DNA of 13,174 nucleotides from Rhodospirillales bacterium 47_12_T64 (GTDB lineage: Bacteria > Pseudomonadota > Alphaproteobacteria > Kiloniellales > Kiloniellaceae), in assembly GCA_002162915.1 (NCBI GenBank), contig MABB01000028.1, positions 1-13,174 of the forward strand, read 5' to 3'. The notes below the pieces were generated by a model, which had not been told where the DNA came from, made no database searches, and saw nothing but the letters and a program-made list of their open reading frames with translations. Of this stretch, positions 7,247 through 13,174 are shown piece by piece. The position numbers and the translations under genes were made by a program. Within the stretch, counting starts at the first letter, position 1, and every line of letters starts with the position of its first letter.

Positions 7247-8596
7247 CTACTCAGCCGGCTGTTGTTGACCAGGCACCTTCACACGCTGTGTTTCACGTTC
7301 AGGAACGAGAAGAGAATAAACAACAATGAACGCGCCGATTACCACGACTATGCCTGAGCCTAAACGGAGCTGGTAGAAGAACACCATCTGATCTTGTACA
7401 TCCATATAGGACTCACCCAGGAACCGCTGTACATGAGCTTGGATCACCCCGGCAAATGTCAGCGTAAAGGTCATAAAAGCGACCCCGGATGATGTTACCC
7501 AGAACCCCCACATGTTCAGGGTTTGACGATAAGGTTCACGCCCGAGCAGTTTGGGTAATGCGTAAGTCATTATCGCGAGATTAACCATCACATAGGCGCC
7601 ATAGAACGCAAGGTGACCGTGCGCGGCTGTTACCTGTGTTCCATGAGTGTAATAGTTGACGCTCGCAAGTGTATGCAAGAAACCCCATACTCCTGCACCA
7701 AAGAAGGCAAATACTGAACAGCCAAGTGCCCAGAGGATCGCGGCACTGTTTGGATGTTTCCGACCACCTTTCCAAACCATGTAGAAGGTAAAGAGAACCA
7801 TCGCAAAGAACGGTGCCACTTCAAGGGTGGAGAACACGGAGCCAATCCACTGCCAATAGCCCGGTGTACCGATCCAATAGTAGTGGTGTCCGGTTCCCAA
7901 CAGCCCCGTAAACAAGGCCAGGCTGACAATAAGGTAAAGCCATTTTTCAACGATCTCACGGTCCACACCGGTCAACTTGATCATCAAGAAGGCCAGAATG
8001 GAAGCCATAATCAATTCCCAGACACCTTCGACCCAGAGGTGAACAACAAACCACCAGAATACTTTATCCAGAACAAGGTTGACGGGATTATAGAAAGCAA
8101 AGAGGAACAGCAGAGCAACCATCCACAGGCCGACAATCATTATCATCGATACCGCGGTTTTCCGCCCCTTGAGAACTGTCATGCTCAAATTAAAGAGGAA
8201 CATCAGCATCACAACAACAATGGCAAGCTTGATCCAGAGAGGCTGTTCCAGGAATTCTCGTCCTCCGTGAATTCCCATAAGGTAACCAACAATTGCCGCA
8301 GCCCCCCCGAACAAGAATAACCAAAACTGGATTTTTGCAATAAGAGGGCTATAAATTTCAGTCTCAGCTTCTTCCGGAACCAAGTAGTAAGCTGCCCCCA
8401 TGAAGCCCATCAACAACCATACAATAAGACTGTTGGTATGTATCATCCGGATGACATTAAAGGGTAAGCTTTCAGCCAATAGATTAGGCCATACATATAT
8501 AGCTCCCGCCAAGGCACCAAAAGTCACCTGAGCAAGGAACAAGACAAGCGCACCCACAAAATAATAGAGTGCAACATTTTGAGTTTGATATTTCAT
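7247..8596 (-). CDS. norB: NorB, catalytic cytochrome b subunit of nitric oxide reductase (cNOR)
   Basis: A 449-residue inner-membrane protein of the heme-copper oxidase superfamily with about 12 transmembrane helices, which reduces 2 NO to N2O. All metal ligands are visible: low-spin heme b by H53 and H328, heme b3 by H326, Fe_B by H186, H237 and H238. The conserved glutamates are E190 and E194 (HLWVEGVWEL) and E259 (STLEVAPFF). Spacing matches Pseudomonas NorB throughout with a constant 21-residue offset. It lacks the N-terminal quinol-oxidase extension of qNor, so it needs the NorC partner encoded 18 bp upstream. The start is supported by AAAGGAGA upstream of the ATG. The short tail (VKVPGQQQPAE) is hydrophilic. 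Confidence 0.97.
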   Translation of the reverse strand: MKYQTQNVALYYFVGALVLFLAQVTFGALAGAIYVWPNLLAESLPFNVIRMIHTNSLIVWLLMGFMGAAYYLVPEEAETEIYSPLIAKIQFWLFLFGGAAAIVGYLMGIHGGREFLEQPLWIKLAIVVVMLMFLFNLSMTVLKGRKTAVSMIMIVGLWMVALLFLFAFYNPVNLVLDKVFWWFVVHLWVEGVWELIMASILAFLMIKLTGVDREIVEKWLYLIVSLALFTGLLGTGHHYYWIGTPGYWQWIGSVFSTLEVAPFFAMVLFTFYMVWKGGRKHPNSAAILWALGCSVFAFFGAGVWGFLHTLASVNYYTHGTQVTAAHGHLAFYGAYVMVNLAIMTYALPKLLGREPYRQTLNMWGFWVTSSGVAFMTFTLTFAGVIQAHVQRFLGESYMDVQDQMVFFYQLRLGSGIVVVIGAFIVVYSLLVPERETQRVKVPGQQQPAE

Positions 8597-8614
8597 TCGA
8601 TGTCTCCTTTCGGC

Positions 8615-9070
8615 CTAGCCTTCTTCATTTGGTGGCCAATTCTGGGTGTTGATCCCATTGGTCCACTTGAAGAATTCAACAAGACCGTTCAATTCCTCCT
8701 CACTAAGGTTAAACTGAGGCATTTGGCGACGACCTTCTATGCCGGAAGGCTGTGATTTCATCCATTCCTTGATGTAATCACTGGCCCCTTCTGCATCATC
8801 TTCACCGCCGCGACGGGCCCATACGTTCCCAAGTTCAGGCGCGAAATAAGCCCCCTCTCCAAGAAGAGTGTGACAATTAATACAGGAATGCCGTTCCCAA
8901 ACTTCTTTACCCAACGCAACTTTTTCATTGAGTTGATCTGCATTTGATGTTTTGGCATCAGTTGCATAGTTCACCGAATGAACAACCAGACCAATAAAGA
9001 TCACGGCAAAGAAGATAGTTCCTCCGTAGAAGATATTTCGGGCGGCGCTGATTGATAAGCGCTCATTCAT
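8615..9070 (-). CDS. norC: NorC, membrane-anchored cytochrome c subunit of nitric oxide reductase
   Basis: A 151-residue subunit that passes electrons from periplasmic cytochrome c or cupredoxin to NorB. A single N-terminal transmembrane anchor (~12-33, NIFYGGTIFFAVIFIGLVVH) leads to a periplasmic cytochrome c domain with heme site C63-I-N-C66-H67 and axial M117 in GRRQMPQFNLSEEEL; the end, FFKWTNGINTQNWPP, is typical of the family. I choose ATG at 9070: GGGGAG lies 7 nt upstream of it. An in-frame GTG at 9085 would add five residues and lies inside that ribosome-binding site. It is the first gene of norCBQD, under the FNR/NNR-like promoter at 9142-9183. Confidence 0.96.
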   Translation of the reverse strand: MNERLSISAARNIFYGGTIFFAVIFIGLVVHSVNYATDAKTSNADQLNEKVALGKEVWERHSCINCHTLLGEGAYFAPELGNVWARRGGEDDAEGASDYIKEWMKSQPSGIEGRRQMPQFNLSEEELNGLVEFFKWTNGINTQNWPPNEEG

Positions 9071-9141
9071 AATGGATCTCCCCACTGCTAGACGGATGCG
9101 AGAAGGCTAAGCACAGCGCAAAAGACCTCTCCATCACCCAA

Positions 9142-9184
9142 TAGATACATCATCGCCACATCTTTAAACTTGACGATGGTCAAG
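9142..9184 (-). promoter_or_regulatory. norC promoter with a perfect FNR/NNR-type box
   Basis: CTTGAC-GATG-GTCAAG (9169-9184) is a perfect 6-bp inverted repeat that fits the TTGAY-N4-RTCAA pattern bound by FNR, NnrR and DNR proteins. On the minus strand a TATCTA -10 lies at 9147-9142, predicting a start near 9135. The box centre (9176.5) is then about -41.5, the classic class II activator position. The leader to the norC ATG would be about 65 nt. Confidence 0.8.
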
Positions 9185-9420
9185 AGCCGCTCGAAATAAC
9201 AACTATTGTTAAAAAATTAATCTCGGTTCTTGGAGCTTCTTATGGAACTTCGTTTATTTACAGGTGATCAGGGCTAACTTTACCTAAACTTTCTTCAACA
9301 AAAAACACATCCCAAGTGCCGCTTCATTATTTTCAAGCCGAGTGTGACAAAATGTATCAATTTACATATTATTATTACAATTCAATAGATTACAAAATTA
9401 AACCAAGTTGAAAATTTGGC

Positions 9421-9433
9421 GGAAGTCACTTCC
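9421..9433. repeat. Perfect palindrome next to the nirK activator box
   Basis: GGAAGT-C-ACTTCC is a perfect 6-bp inverted repeat with one central base. It abuts the FNR-like box at 9434 and is centred near -55 relative to the predicted nirK start. It does not match the FNR pattern and could be the site of a second regulator. Confidence 0.45.
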
Positions 9434-9476
9434 TTGCTCAAAGTCAAATATCTCAAATAGCCCTCAACCTTAATAT
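9434..9476 (+). promoter_or_regulatory. nirK promoter with an FNR/NNR-like box
   Basis: TTGCT-CAAA-GTCAA (9434-9447) matches TTGAY-N4-RTCAA with a perfect right half and one clear mismatch in the left half. A TAATAT -10 lies at 9471-9476, giving a start near 9482, so the box centre (9440.5) is again about -41.5. No good -35 exists, consistent with class II activation by an FNR-family protein. The left-half mismatch predicts weaker binding than at norC. Confidence 0.65.
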
Positions 9477-9485
9477 TTTACATGA

Positions 9486-9502
9486 GCTGATTTTAAGTCA
9501 GC
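9486..9502 (+). repeat. Hairpin at the 5' end of the nirK leader
   Basis: GCTGA (9486-9490) and TCAGC (9498-9502) form a 5-bp stem with a 7-nt loop, within a few nucleotides of the predicted transcription start. A 5'-terminal stem can protect an mRNA from decay. Its spacing (TGA-N7-TCA) excludes an FNR box. Confidence 0.4.
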
Positions 9503-9506
9503 CCAC

Positions 9507-9585
9507 TAAAGAGGGGTCACCTCTTGCCATGATACCATGAGGTTGAGAAAGCGTTCCAGGCATCGCCTGGAACCTTAAAGAGGAG
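9507..9585 (+). promoter_or_regulatory. Structured nirK leader: anti-Shine-Dalgarno segment, leader peptides and hairpin
   Basis: TAAAGAGG occurs twice, at 9507-9514 and in the nirK ribosome-binding site at 9576-9583. CCTCTT (9520-9525) can pair with the AAGAGG of either copy: as a local hairpin with the first, or sequestering the ribosome-binding site with the second. Between them lies a 9-bp perfect stem, GTTCCAGGC (9553-9561) with GCCTGGAAC (9565-9573), ATC loop, ending 3 nt before the ribosome-binding site. The elements suggest switchable translation initiation. No known riboswitch family is recognised. Confidence 0.45.
9537..9578 (+). CDS. Possible 13-residue basic leader peptide upstream of nirK
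   Basis: ATG at 9537 opens a 13-codon ORF, MRLRKRSRHRLEP, ending in TAA at 9576-9578, inside the nirK ribosome-binding region. It overlaps by ATGA with a 3-codon ORF (ATG ATA CCA TGA, 9529-9540) that has GAGGGG 12 nt upstream, so translation could be coupled. Ribosomes moving along it would open the 9-bp hairpin at 9553-9573. Six of 13 residues are Arg or Lys. It may be chance; there is no family evidence. Confidence 0.25.
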   Translation: MRLRKRSRHRLEP

Positions 9586-9595
9586 TAAATAAATT

Positions 9596-10795
9596 ATGGA
9601 AAACAATAACGAAAAAAACATGGACCGACGCAGTTTTCTGAGAAACACAACTCTGGCATCCACTGGTGCTGCGATTGGTGCACTTTCAATGGCCGGAACG
9701 GCCGAGGCATCAAGCCAGAATAATTTGACACAGTTAGGTTTTGATCAAATTGCCAGTACTTCTGCCAAAATCCAAACAACGTTAACCGAAGATGAAATTG
9801 CCAAACTGCCTCGTGTAAAACAGAAAATGGTTTTGCCCCCGTTTGTCCCCGAACACGAACAGCACGCCAAAGGCGGACCAAAGGTTATTGAGGTCGAGTT
9901 TGTCATCGAAGAAAAGCCCTGGGCAATTGATGATGAAGCCGAAACCATCGCCATGACCTTCCATGGCAGTGTACCAGGTCCCCTGATCATTGCGCACGAA
10001 GGTGACTATGTTGAATTGACGTTGGTAAACCCTGAATCAAACTCCATGGAACATAACATCGACTTTCATTCTGCAACCGGTGCCCTGGGCGGCGGCGGAC
10101 TGACACACGTTCTGCCGGGAGAAACAGCGGTATTACGGTGGAAAGCCACCAAACCCGGAACATTTATTTATCACTGCGCTCCTGGCGGGTCCATGATCCC
10201 CTATCACGTGATAAAAGGAATGAGCGGTGCGGTTGTTGTACTCCCACGCGCCGGACTAACCGATGGTCGGGGAAATGCTCTTAGCTATGACAAAATGTAC
10301 TATGTCGGAGAGCAGGATTTCTACGTGCCGAAGGATGTAAACGGCGACTACATGAAGTTCACCGAGGCTGGTGAAGACTTTAACGAAGTAATGGAACTCG
10401 CCCGCGGATTAATCCCGACCCATGAAGTATTTAACGGCAGAGTTGGTGCCTTGACCGGTGATAGCGCCCTTAAAGCAAATGTGGGTGAAACTGTCCTGTT
10501 TATTCACTCTCAGGCCAACCGGGATTGCCGTCCCCATTTAATTGGTGGGCACTGGAATTATTCCTGGGAAGCAGGTTCCTTTGATGACATTCCGGGTCGG
10601 GGACATGAAACAGCCCTTATCCGTGGTGGATCTGCCGGTGCATTCCTTTATGAATTCTTGCAGCCCGGCGTCTATGCCTATGTCAATCACAACCTGATCG
10701 AGGCAACTGAACTAGGGGCCGTTGGGCATATCATTGTTGAGGGCGAATGGAATGACGAACTCATGAAGCAAATCAAAAAAGGTGATGTTTCCTAG
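9596..10795 (+). CDS. nirK: NirK, Tat-exported copper-containing nitrite reductase
   Basis: A 399-residue periplasmic two-cupredoxin-domain enzyme that reduces nitrite to NO, working as a trimer. A Tat signal is visible: DRRSFLRNT (10-18), a hydrophobic stretch, and probable cleavage near AEA-SS (37-40). Type 1 copper ligands are H153, C194, H204 and M209; type 2 ligands are H158, H193 and H365 (YVNHNLIEA); the catalytic pair is D156 and H319 (RPHLIGGH). The start has AGGAG 10 nt upstream. The residue before the type 1 His is Tyr203 (MIPYHV) where the family almost always has Trp. No C-terminal cytochrome or cupredoxin fusion is present. It heads a nirKV unit divergent from norCBQD, with an FNR-like box at -41.5. 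Confidence 0.97.
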   Translation: MENNNEKNMDRRSFLRNTTLASTGAAIGALSMAGTAEASSQNNLTQLGFDQIASTSAKIQTTLTEDEIAKLPRVKQKMVLPPFVPEHEQHAKGGPKVIEVEFVIEEKPWAIDDEAETIAMTFHGSVPGPLIIAHEGDYVELTLVNPESNSMEHNIDFHSATGALGGGGLTHVLPGETAVLRWKATKPGTFIYHCAPGGSMIPYHVIKGMSGAVVVLPRAGLTDGRGNALSYDKMYYVGEQDFYVPKDVNGDYMKFTEAGEDFNEVMELARGLIPTHEVFNGRVGALTGDSALKANVGETVLFIHSQANRDCRPHLIGGHWNYSWEAGSFDDIPGRGHETALIRGGSAGAFLYEFLQPGVYAYVNHNLIEATELGAVGHIIVEGEWNDELMKQIKKGDVS

Positions 10796-10839
10796 CCATT
10801 GGAGTTAGCTCGCGTATTGAATAACTTGGCTCTATTTTT
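10794..10839 (+). terminator. Imperfect attenuator-like hairpin between nirK and nirV
   Basis: AGCCA (10794-10798) pairs with TGGCT (10827-10831), and inside it AGTTA (10803-10807) pairs with TAACT (10822-10826), with TTGG bulged on one side. The short T-rich run CTATTTTTG follows. This could partly terminate transcription after nirK and keep nirV at lower levels; the bulge makes it weak. Confidence 0.35.
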
Positions 10840-10863
10840 GTCTGATTAAAACGGGATGTTAAA

Positions 10864-11655
10864 ATGATAAAATACCTGAACTTATCATTCATCGTTTTTA
10901 CAGGGATATTACTTGGAGGCGGTGCTCTTCTTGTATCGCATTATTCTGAGAAAACCTCTCGGATGGATGCCGTTCTGGCTGATACCCCTCAGTACCACCC
11001 CAGACTAATCAGAATAGAACTAGAGCCAAGCAGTACACAACCAACCTCGCAACCAAGGGTGATATATGTTGCCTATTCAGAGGTATCGATAGCCCAATGG
11101 CAAAGTTGTTACGAAGATGGCGGGTGTGGTTACAAACCAAAGATGCGCTCCAATGAAACCCCGCACCATCCCGTTACAAAAGTCAGTTACTTCGACGTCG
11201 AGGAGTTCATTGCCTGGTTGTCCGGGAAAACAGGTCAGCAATTTAGATTACCACTGGAATCAGAATGGAACTACATTTCACAAGATGTCATTAGTCCTCC
11301 AAAAAAGCTGTTCGATGATCCCCGACTGGCATGGGCTGCAGATTACGTAACATTTCTTGAGCGCCCAACCACCAATAAAACCAAAGAGATTGGCGGACAC
11401 GGCATCAATAAATACGGGCTCGTCGATCTACGAGGCAATGTTTGGGAATGGACCCAGACTTGCTGGAATACGGATTACAGTACCTTGCAAACATCCCCAG
11501 AGAAAACGAAAACCTGTGGTGGTGTGAGGATTATGCAAGGTGAACACAGATCTTATCAGTCAGAACTCATTCGAGATCCAAAAATCGGCGGTTGCTCTGT
11601 CGGATCGCCGCCTAATAACATTGGATTTCGTCTCGTAATGGATGCTGTTCCCTAA
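10864..11655 (+). CDS. nirV: NirV, SUMF1/formylglycine-generating-enzyme-like protein associated with NirK
   Basis: A 263-residue protein with an N-terminal signal anchor (~5-26, LNLSFIVFTGILLGGGALL) and a periplasmic FGE/SUMF1-like domain: HHPVTKVSYFDVEEFIAWLS (101-120), RLPLESEWNY (128-137), NKYGLVDLRGNVWEWTQ (182-198) and NNIGFRLV (251-258). The usual RGGSW motif is replaced by CGGVR. Such genes follow nirK in many denitrifiers and are called nirV; their reaction is not established, and the catalytic Cys pair of true formylglycine-generating enzymes is not evident (Cys at 82, 88, 200, 218 and 244). It starts 68 bp after nirK behind an attenuator-like hairpin, with a weak GGGA ribosome-binding site, and converges on the DUF2249-like gene with 39 bp between. 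Confidence 0.87.
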   Translation: MIKYLNLSFIVFTGILLGGGALLVSHYSEKTSRMDAVLADTPQYHPRLIRIELEPSSTQPTSQPRVIYVAYSEVSIAQWQSCYEDGGCGYKPKMRSNETPHHPVTKVSYFDVEEFIAWLSGKTGQQFRLPLESEWNYISQDVISPPKKLFDDPRLAWAADYVTFLERPTTNKTKEIGGHGINKYGLVDLRGNVWEWTQTCWNTDYSTLQTSPEKTKTCGGVRIMQGEHRSYQSELIRDPKIGGCSVGSPPNNIGFRLVMDAVP

Positions 11656-11694
11656 AGAAATACACTGGCACAACTTTCAAATACTTCATTAGGA

Positions 11695-12228
11695 TCAAGT
11701 AGCTATTGTCGCCTCTAGCAAAAGAACAACGCAATTATCCTGCTTGTTCTCGATCAGTGATGTCCAGCCACGTTCCGACAACAGTGTTTGAAATTTTGGA
11801 GGAAAGGTCTTTATGTGTACACGCAATCTATCATCATCGAATGACGTTTCCATAAAGCGTAAAACCTCAAGGAAGTTATTAGGGTATTCTATCCCCAGAA
11901 CATCCATGGTCAGGATTTCGCTATCAAAGTGAAATCTGGCCTTGTTATCTGATGTTTTCTTTACCGGAGTTGGGCTCTGTTGGGCATTGCGTGTAATAGA
12001 AAAGAGCCAGCCATCTGCAGATTTTTCCCGACCAATGTTACAACCAAGCTGTTTAAGTTTTAACCGAAGTGGAATAGGGTCAAAGTTTGATCGCAACGTT
12101 ACTTCAGCGTAAGAATTTTCACCAAAAATGGCATCCAATACGACATCAACCGGGATGAGCCCCTCTGCAAGAAGGGTTTCAACACACAACTCGCAACAGG
12201 TACACTCAGTATCAGATTGCTTTTGCAT
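11695..12228 (-). CDS. Cysteine-motif protein with two DUF2249/TusA-like domains
   Basis: A 177-residue cytoplasmic protein without signal or membrane segments. The N-terminus has a tight cluster, C9-x-C11-C12-x-x-C15 (TECTCCELC), suited to binding a metal or Fe-S cluster. Residues ~27-80 (VDVVLDAIFGENSY, then DPIPLRLKLKQLGCNIG, then GWLFSIT) resemble DUF2249, a TusA-like fold; residues ~99-175 (TMDVLGIEYPNNFLEVLRFM, then LLSERGW) look like a second, diverged copy after a Lys/Ser/Pro linker. DUF2249-like proteins are often found near NO and nitrite genes, but their role is unknown. GAGGG lies 9 nt upstream of the ATG. It starts 56 bp after the Crp/Fnr gene and is probably co-transcribed, linking it to nitrogen-oxide control. 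The family call is from pattern memory; the second domain is less sure. Confidence 0.65.
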   Translation of the reverse strand: MQKQSDTECTCCELCVETLLAEGLIPVDVVLDAIFGENSYAEVTLRSNFDPIPLRLKLKQLGCNIGREKSADGWLFSITRNAQQSPTPVKKTSDNKARFHFDSEILTMDVLGIEYPNNFLEVLRFMETSFDDDRLRVHIKTFPPKFQTLLSERGWTSLIENKQDNCVVLLLEATIAT

Positions 12229-12284
12229 TGCAGGAAGCCCTCATTTCAAACTTTTACTTCGGCTTTTGGTTGACGAAAAATTCA

Positions 12285-13016
12285 TCAAGCAGACATCAAC
12301 AACTTATTCTCGGCAAAAACATAACCAAAACCAGCGCAATAGCGTCTCAACTTTTCTGGATCAGTAATAACGACTTCCTGTCCCTCACAGACAATACCAG
12401 CATCTTCCAAACGCCGGAGAACTCTGGAAAAACTAGCCGGATCTATACCAATGTTACTGGCAATCGTCTGTTTACAGCGGGGAAGATTTCCAAACCCTTT
12501 CCAATCATGACTTTCGTATAGGGCAAGCAATTTCGAAGCCACACGCTGACAGGGAGAAAGACTTTTCAAGACCTTAATTTCGCTAACCAAAAACTGCTGT
12601 CTTTGAATAAGAGCGCTCAATAGATGTAGAGAAGCCTCAGGATTACTTGAAATTTTCTTTTCAAATATCGGCTTGGACAATTTTATAATCATTGAGCTCG
12701 GCATTGCAGTGCCATTGATTGGAAATACACCCAACCCCAACATCGCCGCCTCGGCAAAACTTTCACCAGGTTCAACTATTCGCAGCAGGCTTTCAGCGCC
12801 CTCCGCTGTTAAGACAGAAAGATGTACTTCTCCCTCAAGAAGAACATAAAACCCGTCGGCAGGGTCCCCGGCCATAAATAAATCGGTACATTCTTCGTAA
12901 ATTATTGCCGAGACATTCTCAAAGAGGTCTTCCAGGAGTTCCTTGGGTAATTGGGAAAAAATGGCCACTCTTGATAAAGCCTGAAACTCATCATTTCCAA
13001 GAGTAAAATGTTTCAT
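12285..13016 (-). CDS. Crp/Fnr-family regulator, DNR/NnrR-like (no Fe-S cysteine set)
   Basis: A 243-residue regulator with an N-terminal cyclic-nucleotide-binding-like beta barrel (~15-120: LFMAGDPADGFYVLLEGEVHL, then VEPGESFAEAAML), a dimerisation helix (~125-152) and a C-terminal winged helix (~178-225: CKQTIASNIGIDPASFSRVL). It lacks the N-terminal four-Cys pattern of FNR, so it belongs with DNR/NnrR-like proteins that respond to NO, though the ligand is not shown. The recognition helix has Ala194 where FNR-type proteins carry Glu. I choose ATG at 13016 because AAAGGG lies 7 nt upstream; an in-frame codon at 13058 would add 14 residues that overlap the preceding gene. It follows another Crp/Fnr gene by 20 bp and likely controls nor/nir. 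Confidence 0.88.
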   Translation of the reverse strand: MKHFTLGNDEFQALSRVAIFSQLPKELLEDLFENVSAIIYEECTDLFMAGDPADGFYVLLEGEVHLSVLTAEGAESLLRIVEPGESFAEAAMLGLGVFPINGTAMPSSMIIKLSKPIFEKKISSNPEASLHLLSALIQRQQFLVSEIKVLKSLSPCQRVASKLLALYESHDWKGFGNLPRCKQTIASNIGIDPASFSRVLRRLEDAGIVCEGQEVVITDPEKLRRYCAGFGYVFAENKLLMSA

Positions 13017-13036
13017 CTTTATACCCTTTATCTCGC

Positions 13037-13174
13037 CTAGCTTTGTGTATATCCACAATAAACAGCTAATTTTTCGACGCTATCGATGTTGACTTTATTT
13101 CCAGGAACAGTACGTACACCGACTTTTTTTAATTTGGCAAAAGTGCGTGACAGTGTTTCAGGTGACATACCTAA
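13037..13174 (-). CDS. C-terminal end of a second Crp/Fnr-family regulator (5' end outside window)
   Basis: Reading minus from the right edge gives 45 codons ending in TAG at 13037-13039: LGMSPETLSRTFAKLKKVG, then VRTVPGNKVNIDSVEKLAVY, then CGYTQS. This is the recognition helix and wing of a Crp/Fnr helix-turn-helix. It keeps the PETLSR motif, with the Glu, Ser and Arg that FNR-type proteins use to read TTGAY-N4-RTCAA. It lies 20 bp upstream of the complete Crp/Fnr gene in the same direction, so two paralogues sit in tandem. The sensor domain is not in the window. Confidence 0.82.
   Translation of the reverse strand, partial: LGMSPETLSRTFAKLKKVGVRTVPGNKVNIDSVEKLAVYCGYTQS

Larger units (their letters stand above)
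9071..9595. other. 525-bp divergent norC/nirK regulatory region
   Basis: No gene of normal size lies here. The norC side (9135-9184) holds an FNR/NNR box and a -10. The nirK side (9421-9595) holds a palindrome, an FNR-like box, a -10 and a structured leader. The middle (about 9190-9420) is A/T-rich and I see no convincing element in it; poly-A/T stretches at 9361-9410 could be intrinsically bent or act as upstream elements. A possible 11-codon ORF at 9242-9277 has a GGAG upstream but no recognisable product. Confidence 0.6.

Noticed and set aside
7754..8320. A 188-codon plus-strand ORF
   Set aside because: It is fully antisense to norB, which has every expected ligand; the product is rich in His, Gln and Asn and looks like a shadow of membrane-helix codons.
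9071..9085. GTG at 9085 as the norC start
   Set aside because: The GTG overlaps the GGGGAG ribosome-binding site that is correctly spaced for the ATG at 9070.
9242..9277. An 11-codon ORF with GGAG upstream in the norC/nirK gap
   Set aside because: It is too short to judge, has no recognisable product and is upstream of the predicted nirK start, so it would need its own promoter.
9343..9360. TGTGAC...ATCAA as a third FNR or CRP box
   Set aside because: The half-sites are separated by 7 bp rather than the 4 bp needed for FNR, the CRP second half is poor, and it lies about 130 bp upstream of the predicted nirK start.
13017..13058. Start of the complete Crp/Fnr gene at 13058
   Set aside because: The extra 14 residues overlap the end of the preceding Crp/Fnr gene in another frame, and the ATG at 13016 has a well-placed AAAGGG.
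1..13174. CRISPR arrays, tRNA or rRNA genes, insertion sequences
   Set aside because: No regularly spaced repeats, no cloverleaf-like or rRNA stretches and no transposase-like frames or terminal inverted repeats were seen on either strand.

Overview
The window looks like a chromosomal segment of a proteobacterium of moderate GC content, most plausibly a denitrifying, probably aquatic alphaproteobacterium. The basis is a norCBQD operon, a Tat-exported copper nitrite reductase with nirV, and FNR/NNR-type control. The genus cannot be read from the sequence.

Left arm (1-4170). The N-terminal 438 residues of a very large Ca-binding, repeat-type surface or secreted protein run off the left edge on the minus strand. 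Next comes a 359-bp AT-rich gap, then a LysR regulator (minus), divergent from a plus-strand ORF. That ORF is a chimera: the first ~168 residues of an aldehyde dehydrogenase joined in frame to the last ~270 residues of an Ldh2-family dehydrogenase. Both halves lack their catalytic residues, so the locus looks like a catabolic operon collapsed by deletion, with its LysR regulator left behind. A probable bidirectional terminator at 4131-4167 closes this arm.

Denitrification core (4270-11655). Minus-strand norC-norB-norQ-norD encodes the cytochrome c subunit and catalytic subunit of nitric oxide reductase plus its AAA+/VWA activation pair. Plus-strand nirK-nirV diverges from norC across 525 bp. 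NirK makes NO from nitrite and NorCB reduces NO to N2O, so the divergent layout couples the production and removal of a toxic intermediate. Each promoter carries an FNR/NNR-like box placed at about -41.5 from the start predicted by its -10 element. The nirK leader (~114 nt) holds three successive inverted repeats, a short overlapping leader-peptide arrangement and an anti-Shine-Dalgarno segment, suggesting post-transcriptional control.

Right arm (11695-13174, minus). The tail of one Crp/Fnr regulator enters from the right edge, followed by a complete second Crp/Fnr regulator and a small protein with two DUF2249-like domains and an N-terminal cysteine cluster. These look like one transcription unit, converging on nirV. 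The two regulators are the likely candidates for reading the boxes in the nor/nir intergenic region. The DUF2249-like protein is the least understood member of the locus.
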